Below, piece by piece: positions 13,301 to 24,100 of a stretch of 64,000 bases of DNA. Position 1 is the stretch's first letter, and each line of letters begins with the position of its first letter. Location: positions 892,809-956,808 of the forward strand of contig NC_029527.1 in the NCBI RefSeq assembly GCF_001577835.2, written 5' to 3'. The position numbers were made by a program, and so were the translations under genes. The stretch comes from Coturnix japonica. Lineage: Eukaryota; Chordata; Aves; Galliformes; Phasianidae. The notes under the pieces were generated by a model. The model had not been told where the DNA came from. It made no database searches and saw only the letters and a program-made list of their open reading frames with translations.

Positions 13301-14660
13301 ATAGAGAACAAGGGCTGGAAGCTCTTCTGCTGCCTGTGCCAGAGGTGGTGTCGGGCTCTGCATGTCCCATGTGATGTGAACAAGCAGACAGCACAGAAGA
13401 ATAAATAACAAAAATGCTGAACTGTGCTGTGCTGATAGGAGGGCAGCCTTCTATCACCCAGCTATAGGTACACGTGTTATCTTTGGCAGTGCCCGCCACA
13501 CCCCATCATTCATCCCATCCCTTACGCTTTGGCGATACCTGGATAAATGGGAAGAAAAATGTGCATATATTTCTCAAGGACATGTTTGTGTTTCCTGCAT
13601 AACTTTTCTGCGTTAACATTATGACCTGAATAAAAAGAGGCTCCAACCTGCTTTCCAGAGACTGCGTTCCGAGGCAGAAGCCGTGTTGTCAGAGCAGCTC
13701 ACCTCCTGGCAGGGATCTGGCCCACACTTACCTGCTCTGGGTACACCCACTGCCTTCCTGCAGGCACTGGGGCAGGCTGGGGCTCTCCAGACATCAGCCA
13801 CCCCATGTGCCAGCACAGGGCTAGAGGAGGCACAGTTCTGAGCAGTAAATGCCAGCAAATGGAAGAGGAGCTGGACTGGAGGGCAGAATATTTGTTATCA
13901 TCTCAATTAAGGCCCTCTTGTCATCGTAATGTGAGCATCTGATCAATCTACAAAGCTCTAGTAACGGTTTGTAAAAGCATAGCTTCTCTCTGAAGAAGCC
14001 TGCCAATGTGTTTCATGTTTATCTCTCAGGGACTCGGTAGCAGCCCTGTGTAGCTTGCAAGTACAAAGACATGGGTTTTTTCCTAACTGCCTGCCCTCCA
14101 GATGCAGCCTGAACCCAGAGCTGAGCTCTGTCTTTCCATCAGCCTCTGATCAGAGGTTCTGATAGAAGCGCTCAGTGTGCAGCAGCACCTGCAAGCTGGG
14201 CCCCAGCAGTGTGTGCAGAGGGCTGCCAGGGCTTTCAGTAGGTAGCTTGGAACTGTAACCAGCTCCTGCTCTCCAGCATCACTTTGAAAACAGCCACACA
14301 AACTGCTGCTGTGCCCTTACAGTCACACTGACGTTATCACCTAGGGTACAGCCTGCTGGAGAGACAGAGTGCTCAGCAGCACTCAAGGCAAAAGGCTGAC
14401 AGATCTGCTTAGGGATGCTGTTGTTATCTCTCATTGTTACAAGGAGAAAGAAGAAACCACACAAGTGGAGCAAACAGCTGTAGAAGAGGAATAGAAGAGC
14501 TTCTAAAGGCAAGTCAGACTGGACTTGCAACCTCCAGCTGAGAGAAGGCAAATGTTTTGTACAGCAAGGATGCTGCTTTGCCAATAGTGCTGTTACCAGC
14601 TATTTATTTTGTAGTGAGCAAAGAGAATTCATCCAGCACTGCCAGCTCCTTCCTCCTCTT
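10311..14660. other. Non-coding interval, nothing recognised
   Basis: GC content is moderate and no CpG island is present. The longest open frame (12030-12638, minus) lacks family similarity. A short imperfect tandem of CTGCACTGTG units lies near 11640-11665. No exon was accepted. Confidence 0.45.
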
Positions 14661-14730
14661 GTGCAAGGAAAACAAGGTCTGGGAGAGGCCATGTGCCTTG
14701 CCCAAGCTGGTCATCAAGCTGGCAGCTGTG
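14660..14730 (+). repeat. MIR SINE core remnant
   Basis: GAAAACAAGGTCTGGGAGAG GCCATGTGCCTTGCCCAAGC TGG resembles the MIR core (GAAACTGAGGCTCAGAGAGG TTAAGTGACTTGCCCAAGGT). It is an old copy shared across amniotes. Confidence 0.55.
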
Positions 14731-15686
14731 CTCACCTTGTTGGCTGGGCTTTGACCCATGTGCAGGGAAGAGAAATGACTCCACATCCTATGCTGTCCCA
14801 GCTGAGCTTCTGCTCAGGGTCCCTTCCCTCCCACACATACTCTGGGTGTGAGGCTGTGAAGGCCTGCAGTCAGCCTGCTGTCTTTCTGGCTCAAGCAAGG
14901 AAAGTCTTAGGTTTCCTATGTACTCCCATATGATCTTGGTTGTCTGGGAGCAAATAAGTCAGTTGACTCTTTGCAACCAAAGCAGGCACTAAAGGGGAGT
15001 GTGGGGACTGATGATCCTGCTGATGCAGATCTTGTGTAAGACCAACTAGCACTGAGAACTGAAGCAAAATCCATGCCTGGGTGACTAGCAGGTAGTGAGC
15101 CTTGTGCAGGACCAGACGCTCAGTGCTCTGCAGTGGGTCAGCTCATCGCTCCTGTGGTCCAAATGGTGCCTGTTCAACCTGTGACAGGGAACAAACTGGA
15201 AATGCAGCTCCAAAGCCAAATTCACTTCTTTGACAGTTTGTACCCTAATACATTCCAGTGTAAGGTGCTCTTTGCTGTGGTATCTGATAATGCAGGAGCT
15301 CTAACTGAAGCTTTACTCTTGACTGTGGTTGTTATGACTTCCCCGCTGCCACTCTGCCCCCATCTGCTTCCTGCCCAGACCAAGGAAGCCGACAAAGAGG
15401 GACTTCAGGGAGGAGAAGACATCTTCTTTGTCAGCCTGGATAAATCTGGCTAGCAAGGGAGAAAGATAAATGCAGATACCAACATGTTCACTCACCTGTA
15501 GCAATCACCTCCTTTAGCTAAAAACCCCCCAGAAAGCCAAGGAATGGGCTATGTAAGAGAATGGTCCATTAACATTTATGCAGCACAGTTGTTTCCAAAT
15601 GTCTGCTTAGTCCCAAGCTCTCCCAGCTGATAAAAACAATAGAAAGCTGTTACACCTGTCTTTCTCTCCAGCCCTGCAGATAGAGG

Positions 15687-15727
15687 TATATATATAACGG
15701 TATTGGGAAGGAAGGAAGGAAGGAAGG
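15687..15727 (+). promoter_or_regulatory. TATA-like box and GGAA repeat before the HMGA-like gene
   Basis: TATATATATA occupies 15687-15696, about 108 nt before the ATG. It is followed at about 15705-15727 by five to six tandem GGAA units, where a start site 25-30 nt downstream of the box would fall. GGAA is the core ETS-factor motif, and GGAA arrays can act as enhancers. There is no CpG island here, which suggests a tissue-restricted promoter. The assignment is inference from position. Confidence 0.4.
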
Positions 15728-15803
15728 TGGAGACAAGTTACCTCTACTATTCCATGGGAAAATAAACTGTTGGATTATTGTCTGGAAACTGCGAGGTGCC
15801 AAA

Positions 15804-15893
15804 ATGAGCAATGAGAGGCCAGAGAACCCTGATCCATCCCCACTGACTGAAAGCCTGAAGAGAAAGAGGGGGAGACCAAAGAAACAGACACAG
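15804..15893 (+). CDS. HMGA-like exon 1: start codon and AT-hook 1
   Basis: Thirty codons from ATG to the donor CAG|GTGAGT. The N-terminus is Ser/Pro/Glu-rich and leads into the hook KRKRGRPKKQTQ, which aligns with KRGRGRPRKQ of HMGA1/HMGA2. The exon ends in phase 0 immediately after the hook, as in HMGA2. The reading frame stays open for hundreds of bases into the intron, but that extension shows no family similarity. Confidence 0.82.
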
Positions 15894-18800
15894 GTGAGTG
15901 TATGTCACCCAAAGATCCTGCCTGAGGTGCCCACTGTTAATCTGGTAGGATCTGCAGGCAGCAAAGAGCAAAGAAAGCCAAGGTTTTGTGTAGTAAATAT
16001 TAAGGCTATTCAGGAAAGCAGCAGCATGCGTGCTCTGGGGTATCAGCCCCTGGTGCCAGAGGAGCCCCAGTGTCCACATGGAAAACTGCTCAGACCAGGG
16101 AGAGGGATGGGAAGAGCTGCTCAGGTCTCTGCTGCAGTCTGGAGGCTTTTGGGTGTCACAGCCCTCTGCCTCTACACCAGTAGTTGGATGGAAGGCAACT
16201 GCAGGCTGTTCTCACCCTGTTCCAGGTGCTATGGTCAGGATCCTGGCAACTTATCCATTTTCCCAAGCCAAAATGTAAAAGGAATTAGAGGCATTGCTGC
16301 CCATCTTCTCGTGTGTTTCAGCATCAGGAAAAGCAGAGACAACCAGGTAGGCTTGTCAGGAGTGACCCTGATGAATTTTCCCTTTATTGCAGGAGGAGGC
16401 TTTGGGACCAGTGCTGGAGAAGAAGCCACGAGGAAGGCCAAAAGGAAGCAAGAAAGTGAGCAGTGTAACTGGACAAATGGTAACAGTGAATGGCTTGTGT
16501 GCTTTACCAAGGGGAGGAGAGATGCTGGCTGTATGAGAGGAATGAGGGATTTCTCTTATGATGGGGAAACTGGGGAAAGCTGCCCCTATTGTGGTTCATC
16601 CTCAGCTGCTGCCGTTGGACCCACCAGTTCCTGCAGCCTTTGTCTGAAGTCCCCCAGCCCTCCTGCCCCTGCCTGCTCAGCACTTCCTGCTGCAGTTTGT
16701 GCTGCTGGTTTCCATGTAGTGACAGTCAGTGGGATTCCATGGGTGCTTCCTCCTCAGCTGTCCCCCTCCCCCAGCTTTGGCTCCTTTTTTTGCTTGTCCT
16801 GCAAGAGCTTCATGCAGAGTTCACTTTGACCATGTTAAGTGTGTTAGTGGTGGTGCCCAGCAGATGTAAAAGCTGAAAATAGATCTGTTGTTTTCAATGT
16901 AGGTAGAACCTCCTGCTGGGAAGAGACCCCGAGGAAGGCCACGCAAGTGGGTGAGTGCAGCGCTCAGTCCTTCTCCTCTCCTCCAGGCACGGAGCTTTGG
17001 GAGGTTCTGCTGTGTTAGTTCTCAGTCTCTGCAGTGACACACAGCTGATGGTCTCACACATGTGGGAAGCTCTGAGTGCCCTTTCAGTGCCCCAGCCCCA
17101 TGGCTCAGCTCCCATAGCAGAGCCTGTTTGTAAAACACCTGCTGTAGAGCTGTCTGGTGGTGGCAGTGAGGGGCTGTGTGTGTTCCTGTGCTCCTTTTCC
17201 TTTCAGAACCATAGGATTCTCAGGGTTGGAAGGGACCACTGGAGGTCCATCAGTGCCAACCCCTGCTCAGAGCAGCTCTTGCAGAGCAGTGCTTTGGGTG
17301 CCCGGCCTGTAAGCATCCATAGTGTGCTGAAATCCATCCCAGCACCTGACATCTCTGATGGGTACCGGTGGAACAGGCAGCGCTCTGCCAGCCATTCTCT
17401 GCTGTTACATACAGCAGTAACTGCCATTCTGGGCTTAGGAGGGGCTGAATTCATGGAGCTGTGTGCTAGAGCTGTAACGTAAGGCGTTGCTGCACACAAA
17501 GACACGCAGAGCAATCTGTCATATAAATCTTCATCCTTTGATGCGTGCCAGTTTACTGAAGATGAAACTTTTCCCCCACCGACTCTTTTGTTGTAATGCT
17601 TCAGAATGTTTTGCTCTCACTTTGGTTAATGAAGCATCACGATGCCTCAGTTTAAAATTCATTTAACACCTGAAGAGGTTTTTTTAGGGGGAGGGGAACC
17701 AGTGCAGAAGAAGCAGAGCAGACCTTTGGTTTTGAATTTTCAGAGGACAAAGCACTTTGCATTTTAGGACAGGAAATATCCTGAACTATAAGAGGTGACT
17801 CAAGGCTGAAAAACCAGTTCTCCACGCTGGGGGTGTTTTTCAGGGTGTCATGTCAGACATGCAGTGGCTCAGGATGGACTCAGGTGCCATTCAGAGCCTG
17901 GTGTGGCTGTATGAGGACACGACATGCATTGCTGCATGGTCTCATGTGCATTAGAATCCTATAATGGCCTGGCTTGAAAAGCACCACAATGATCATCTAA
18001 TTTCAACCCCCCCTGCTATGTGCAGGGTCACCAACCATGAGGCTATAGGAAGGACACAGCTCCAGCACTGCACAGCCTGGTGTAGATAGCACTGATTAAA
18101 AGCATCGTGCTTTGCATCTACTTCATGTATTCGCAATTCTGTCTCCTGGTACTGACGCCACGTGGGTGTTTTTGTTCTGCTGTATCTCCTCACAGCCTCA
18201 GCTGGTGGCACAAGGAGCATCTCAGGAAGGCAATCCTCAGGGCAGCGGTGACATGGATGTGAACTCAGCGCCTGCCACGCAAGGTTAGAAATTAGACAAC
18301 CAGGATCCCCCAGGGCTCAGTGTGGAACAAACCAAGTGTGCCCCACAGCTGCAGCACCAGCTGTAATCCTTGTGCAGATCCAACCAACAGAGGGGTGTTT
18401 GGAAGGGAACATGGGAGGGAAATGCATCTCTTCAATCTGATTTGGTGGTGACTACTTGAACAGAAGGGGAGGCAGAAAGCAGGGGATGGGAAGAGTCTCT
18501 ATATTTATCTTAATAAGAAGTCGTTTATCTGCAGCGATGGCTGCTGTTGCAGTACAGCTGAGTGAAATTGTCAGGCTGTGTTAAAATTGAGAGCCTGCTA
18601 TCTTTACGTGAAGGTCTTACCTAAAACTATGGAGAGCCCTCAGCATTTGGGATGTGCTGGTGTTATGGATTTGTGCCAGCCTCTTTCTGGCAGCTGTGCT
18701 CTGTCCTTCCAAGCTGTGCCCTGTGGCAGCACCATGGGAGATGCTCATACATCAGCAGCACAGCAGTCATGGCACTGGCATGTTTCTGTACAGGGCTGGG

Positions 18801-20297
18801 AGCTGCATAAGCTGCTCTGAGATGAGGTGACAGATAACTGTGTCACTGTCATGGGAACACATAAATGCACCATCCAGAGCCTCGGTTGCACTGCAGCTGT
18901 GGGAAAGTACAAATTCAATCCAGCCTGTGCTGCTGAGGGCTGCCCTGAGCTAAGGGCCAGCAAAACCTGCTTGCAGCCGAGCCCTACCCCCAGTGAGCAT
19001 AACAGGAGGTGATTCATTATGTGCTTTCCCCTGAGTGGGAGGTGGCAGAGAGCCAGCAGCCCAGGAGAGACAGATGTTGCCTTGCTTTGCCATGTGGTCA
19101 GCACAGCTGCCGTTACACAGCAGCACACTGTGTGAGAAGCAACCCAACTGACACCGGGTGGCCAAACCAACCCCAGGTTCTTAGAAAGTCCCTGGAAATG
19201 CTGCGTGATAAAACTCTGGAGCAGTTGCTCAGTTCAGCTTCCTCTGGGGCTCCCACTCCCGTATCGCTTCCTGCCACTGAGCTGTGCATTGACAGCTCAC
19301 CCCCTGCACCTCCCTGCAGTGCTCGAGCATCACCCAAACCCACAGCCTGTGTGAGTGTTCCTTCTCCCTGCAGTCCGAGTGGGCCCAAGGGCAGCAGGCT
19401 GAGCATTGCTTCCCTCCTGTTGCACTGAGGTAGGACCAGATGTGATGGAGCAGCACCTCTGTGGGTCGGGACTTAACTTGCTTATCACCGCTCCTGTGCT
19501 ACTCGTGTTGCCCTGAGATCTGCTACCAGGAACCTGCAGCATCATCTTCTGCTCTGGGCACAGACAGAGCTTCTAGCAATTGTGGGGTTGATCAGTTTGC
19601 TTTTTCCTTTCAGGTGAGGGGCTTTGAGCCCCCATGTTGTGGGAGGACACGGAGGAGCCGTGTGCCTGCTGATCCTTCAGGCTGGTCCTGCACAGCTCTC
19701 AGTGGGAAAGGAATTTGTCCTGACTTCATGTCTGAAGCATTAAAAAGAATTCCCAGAATAAACACTGACCATCTCCCTGCCCTTCAGTCAGGCCTTTCTG
19801 GGGAGAATGGAAAAGAGCTGAATGAGAAATGTGCAAGACTTACAAGCCTGCCCTGGAGCAGCAAAGAAATAAGAGCTTTATTAGAGTTAGCCTTATATTT
19901 TTCCCATGGCCTTTGCAGCTGGGTATCCAGCTCTGATTTTCCCATGTGTGTTTGCATAGCAAAATCCAGGGAACTCCACACAGACTGTAGCTCAGAGGCT
20001 CTCAATAGCCTCACTCAGAGGCACGCTGCCAGGGGCTGCCATTCACATGGGGCTTCAGCCTGAAGCCAGCAGAGCAGCACGGGAATGCTGCTGAGGAGTT
20101 CTTAGAGTGCTCGGGAACAGATCCTCACCTCCTTTTAACCTCGCTCTGGCTCTGCAATAGGGCATTTGAGCAGAGCTCTAACCCTCTGTCTCCCATCATC
20201 TTTCCCTATAGGCATCACTGGAAAAGATGGTTTCAAGCCCAGCAAAGCTACGGCAGTTCGGAGGTCTCTGAGCAGCATCGCCACCACAGCTCAGTAG
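15804..20297 (+). CDS. HMGA-like AT-hook protein, five-exon gene (whole coding span)
   Basis: Predicted CDS joins 15804-15893, 16393-16455, 16903-16950, 18196-18283 and 20212-20297, about 124 residues, close to the 100-110 of HMGA1/HMGA2. Three AT-hooks are visible: KRKRGRPKK (exon 1), KKPRGRPKGSKK (exon 2) and KRPRGRPRKW (exon 3). HMGA proteins are small disordered chromatin factors whose hooks bind the minor groove of AT-rich DNA and help assemble enhancer complexes in the nucleus. One hook per exon, the phase-0 introns after exons 1-3 and the Trp closing exon 3 follow the HMGA2 layout; exon 4 then starts PQLVAQ, against PQQVVQ in HMGA2. The start has A at -3 and follows a TATA-like box by about 108 nt. 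Odd: no acidic tail is encoded; the last exon is Ser/Ala/basic. The gene lies tail to tail with C3orf18. It is probably a third HMGA paralogue. I do not know an established symbol, and transcription is unproven. Confidence 0.8.
16393..16455 (+). CDS. HMGA-like exon 2: AT-hook 2
   Basis: Acceptor TTATTGCAG|GAG precedes 21 codons containing EKKPRGRPKGSKK, nearly identical to the second hook of HMGA proteins (KRPRGRPKGSKNK). The donor chosen is AAA|GTGAGC. A second phase-0 donor, ATG|GTAACA at 16480, would add eight residues (VSSVTGQM), a spacer nearer the length of HMGA2, so both isoforms are plausible. Confidence 0.82.
16903..16950 (+). CDS. HMGA-like exon 3: AT-hook 3
   Basis: Sixteen codons, VEPPAGKRPRGRPRKW, between the acceptor TTTCAATGTAG and the donor TGG|GTGAGT. 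Human HMGA2 exon 3 ends in the same KRPRGRPRKW, with the intron directly after Trp. HMGA1 has KKLEKEEE after its third hook, so this exon is closer to HMGA2 than to HMGA1. Confidence 0.85.
17204..17360 (-). repeat. CR1 LINE 3' fragment in HMGA-like intron 3 (antisense)
   Basis: AACCATAGGATTCTCAGGGT TGGAAGGGACCACTGGAGGT CCATCAGTGCCAACCCC is the reverse complement of a CR1 3' end ending in the ATTCTATG-type repeat. Confidence 0.8.
17953..18060 (-). repeat. CR1 LINE 3' fragment in HMGA-like intron 3 (antisense)
   Basis: AATCCTATAATGGCCTGGCT TGAAAAGCACCACAATGATC ATCTAATTTCAACCCCCC is a near-consensus CR1 3' end in reverse, less diverged than the one at 17.2 kb. It ends about 135 bp before exon 4. 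Confidence 0.88.
18196..18283 (+). CDS. HMGA-like exon 4: linker exon
   Basis: Acceptor CTCCTCACAG precedes PQLVAQGASQEGNPQG, matching the start of HMGA2 exon 4 (PQQVVQ), then continues through GDMDVNSAPATQ. At 29 codons it is longer than the 11-codon HMGA2 exon. The donor CAAG|GTTAGA leaves phase 1. If that donor is skipped, the frame meets a TAG two codons later at 18286-18288, giving a natural shorter isoform. Confidence 0.65.
20212..20297 (+). CDS. HMGA-like exon 5: candidate terminal coding exon
   Basis: A strong pyrimidine tract and acceptor (CATCTTTCCCTATAG) opens a frame in the phase left by exon 4: GITGKDGFKPSKATAVRRSL and on to a TAG at 20295-20297. It contains no acidic cluster like the EETEETSSQESAEED tail of HMGA2. 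The choice rests on splice signals and phase only; another terminal exon cannot be excluded. Confidence 0.45.
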
Positions 20298-21165
20298 TGT
20301 GCTGCCTGCTCACGTCCTGCTGGAGCCAGAGGACGGGCAGGCAAGCAGCATTCTTACTGTTGTATTTCAGATTGTTCTTTGTGATGATTTCGGCTGTGTT
20401 TTCCCTCCTGTTGTCTGCTGGTTTACCCCAAACATCCAAGCAGAGACTTAAGGGACAAAACAGCAAATGCCTTCTCAGGGAGATGCCTTTCTCAGTTTGC
20501 AGTCCTTTTTTTTATTTTTTTATTTTTTGAGGATAATAATCTTTTTTACAGTTGTTCAGTTACACAGTGCCTCGTGCTGCCACGGGTAGTGATAGTTCAG
20601 TAGGGTGATAGTGATGTCTCAATTAGACAGATACAGGAGAGGAAACCAATCTGGACCATTGGACTTGTATCCTATCACCTCTGGTACAGGACGGTGTGGT
20701 CCCAGGAATTAAATGTTGATTTGCTCATGGGGACTGCATGTGAAAGACAGAGATCTTCCCCTCTCTGTACCACTAAGGAGGAAAAGAATCCCAAAACCAA
20801 CTTGATGGCATTTCCAGCTTACCTCCAGTGGTCAGCGACTTGGATGCTTCAGAGGAAAGCTCAACCCCAGCACCTCAGGGACTGACTGAAGTATTTCTCC
20901 TGGTGTTATCAGCTCAGGGCCATCTTCCATACCTCGCTGTTGCCTTGTGGCGCAGCCCCTGAATTTAATAGTGACCTTCATGAACATGTTTACAGAGCTT
21001 AGTCAGCCCCTGGGTTTCATCACTTCCAAGGAGTGCCTGTAAAGAACCAAAGTGATTCAATAGCTGCTGCTTTGCAGAGCATCAGGATGGAACTGAAATC
21101 ACTGTTGCACCTGCATGCATGATGTGCTCTGTGGGGTCCTCTAGCGTTGCAGCTGTGCAAATAAA
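20298..21165 (+). other. Probable 3'UTR and polyadenylation signal of the HMGA-like gene
   Basis: The stop at 20297 is followed by non-coding sequence with a T-rich stretch near 20505-20530 and a canonical AATAAA at 21160-21165. This is the first canonical signal I noticed after the stop, giving a 3'UTR of about 0.9 kb. Confidence 0.5.
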
Positions 21166-21179
21166 AGCTGGCGGCTCCC

Positions 21180-24100
21180 TAGCAGCCAACAGCGCACTCA
21201 GCTCATGCTTCCAGTGTCAAAGAGCATCTTCCTACATCCTGAGGAATGGGTATATTTCCGTTATCCCCTTGCAAACAGTGAAATCCTGATGGTATTTTCC
21301 ATCTGGAGGATGCTCTGCTTGCCTACTAAAGGAACAAATGGGGTGTTTCAATTATCTTTGACAGGATGTAAAATTGGCCAGCTTTACAGTGTTAAATATT
21401 TAAACAGAACATAATTGGCTTTAAATTGATGGCAGCTCATAGCAGAAACCCATGAAATGGCAGCATGTATTGAACTCATTTGTTATCCTTTCATGGGGCC
21501 CGTTTCCTTAGCAGGTATGTATTTAACACAAGGAAATGTCTGCAGGCAGAAGAGTAAAGAGGAAGGGCTGAGTGGGGACAGAGAATAGAGGAAAAGCACT
21601 TCTTCCTTTATCCCTCTCAGTCACTTTGTCCAATCTGCCACTGGAGCTGTGTTCTCAGCTTTGCCCTATCAGTAGTTTGGGCAGCATCAGTTGTAAATGA
21701 AGAATTGGCAGTTTGCAAACAAACCCTGGAGTTTATTTTTAATAAAGGTCTAAAACTTTCAGCACCTCCAGCATCTGCTCTGCCTCTTCTGTGTTTAACA
21801 GCCACAGCGTGTGCTCCTGTCACTGGACATACTTGTTTCTGAATGAGCATTATAAAACATGGTGCGGTTACTCAGGTGCACCCATGGACCCATCAGAAAG
21901 CAGTAACCAGCATGAATGATGCGAAGAAAACCGCCCTGGTGTTGGACATCCTGTGTATCTTCCAGTACCTTGTGAATGTGGATACAGGATAATGCACCTA
22001 TGGAGGTGGTGACTGCAGAACTTGCCATCTGAAGCCTTTCATGCTTCCTTCGGGCTTTGAAAGAAGAGGGGAGTTCACTGTGTCCTCATTTCCCAACAGG
22101 GACTGAGGATAAACCCCACTTTACCCCAGAAAATGTAAATAGGGAAAAAAAGAAAATCACACAACGTTTCGTGTAAATTCTTTCTTTATATTTCAATGCT
22201 TAAAACACAGAACACTTGAATTCAATGACATCAGAATGCTTTTGCTAGGCTGCACATATACTTCCAAGGACTGTGAGCGAAGGTGCTACTGAACTACAAG
22301 AATACTCCAGTACAAGCCCAGCAAATACCCACAATATTCTTTTAGTCTTATTTCCCATACTTCTTTAACCCAAGAGCAGTCGTTACAGGACAAAACCTAC
22401 TGCTGCAGGAAGAAGAGTTGAAGGGAATTCCTCTGCAGGAGTGTTTGTTGTACGAGGTTTATCTCAGCACTGACACAGAACGAGGTGTGTGGTTTTGTAT
22501 TGCAGCTGGCACATGAGCTGCTCAGAACTGCACAGTGGTCTGAGGAGACAGCCCGGCATAGGTTGCCTTTTGTGGAGTGTATGATGACAACAACACAAGC
22601 TTCGTCTCAGAATTAGAGGGATTGAATGCTGGCAGGTTGGGACAGCCATGCACCACTGCCACCACTTGTGTCCCTGACTTGCAGCAGAGCACAGGAGTGT
22701 GACAGGCAATGGGTACCTAATGATGAAGAGAGGAATCTGAAGTCTCTGCAGCTGGTTGTTCTCAGTGAGCACTTGGAGGAGGAGGGCTGCGGAACGTGGC
22801 TGCTTTTTTAGCTGCTCACCTAAGACCCAAAGACAGTGGCCTCCAAACTTAGATTACATGGACTATCTCTGCCCATGTCCTCCTTGCAATGGTCTCCCCC
22901 TAGTGCCAACACCGGCAGCCTGGGAATGCCTCCCGCCATACCTTGCCAGGTGTTGAGGACAGACAATTTTCTACAGGTGCTGACACTTCTATACTTCCCT
23001 TTCAGAAAAGGAAGAGAGACTGAAAAATTAAAGCAACTTAGTCCTGCAAAAATGTCAAGAGAGAAGCTGGGTCAATGAAGAAGGCAGGGCTGCTGAGCTG
23101 TGCCCTGCAGGGGTCAGTGGCATGTGCCCAGAAAAGGGTTTGAAAGAAGAAAAATCACGGTGGGGAGCAAAACACAACACTTAGGAGAGCAAAAACTAAC
23201 CTGGAGGCCCAAAATTGCAACAAAGCATCTGTTACCTGAATTGCCACTGGTGAAACCCCTCCTTACAAACAGCTCACCTGTAGATCTGCATCCAAATTTT
23301 GGCTGGCCCTGATTCCCTGTTAATTAGCACTGTGGATGGAATAGGAGGATGTGGCATCTGCCCATGGCTGTACCGGACCCTCGAGCAGCCCTTTCTGCCA
23401 TGCTCTGTGTTTGCATTGTGAGAGCACAGCACAGACCAGGCTAACATTTCCTAGTCCCTGTGCTGGCCAGCAGCATCGTGGGCTGGTGGCCACCAAAAAG
23501 GTTGCAGAGAACAGTGCTCACGCTGCACACCAAGATAACCAGAGTCCCCTGTGCATCCCCTCCCACAGACCTGAAGGGAACACTGGCTGAGAGTTGCTTT
23601 GGGCTTACAGGAGAGCTACTGGCTTACCTGCCATGACACACCTTCTGCATTAGCAAGTAACATCAGCAGGGAGAATACTCTGCAGGTCTATCAGGTAAGG
23701 AAGTAACCAGATGTTCAGCCACCTCTGGCCAGACACTGTAACATAGAGCCAAGACCCATTTTTCCTCATTCAAAAGTTCAAGGCTTAATATTCTCTCTGC
23801 TGAGTAAAACTTCCCTGAGCTGAAGCAGGCAGGAGATGTGGTACCAGAGCCCCAGTTCTGCTTGACTCCTCTCTCTGGTGCAGGCACCACCATTCCTAGG
23901 TCAGCAGTAGGGAGTCACATAGCCAGACATGGCAGCCCTGCTGCCAGCCCTGTGGATCCTCCTCTTTCTACAAAGCAGCCTTAATTTGGGATATTTGGCC
24001 ACTTCCTCAGTTAGGGTGTTACCAACCAGATGTTCACCATTTCACATTTTAGAACTAGTGAATTTCCCATGCTGCAGTACCAGCCCAGGCATGCATTCAT

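Noticed and set aside
15804-16829. Single-exon 341-codon reading frame starting at the HMGA-like ATG
   Set aside because: Only the first 30 codons resemble HMGA. The rest is intron read-through across a consensus GTGAGT donor, and it passes the second hook out of frame.
17204-17360. TTTCCTTTCAG|AACC as an extra HMGA-like exon
   Set aside because: The sequence right after the acceptor is a CR1 3' end, so the signal belongs to repeat context rather than a conserved exon.
19461-20063. 200-codon plus-strand frame inside HMGA-like intron 4
   Set aside because: No family similarity; composition is Cys/Ser-rich and random-looking, and it spans a strong splice acceptor. A chance frame in GC-moderate DNA.
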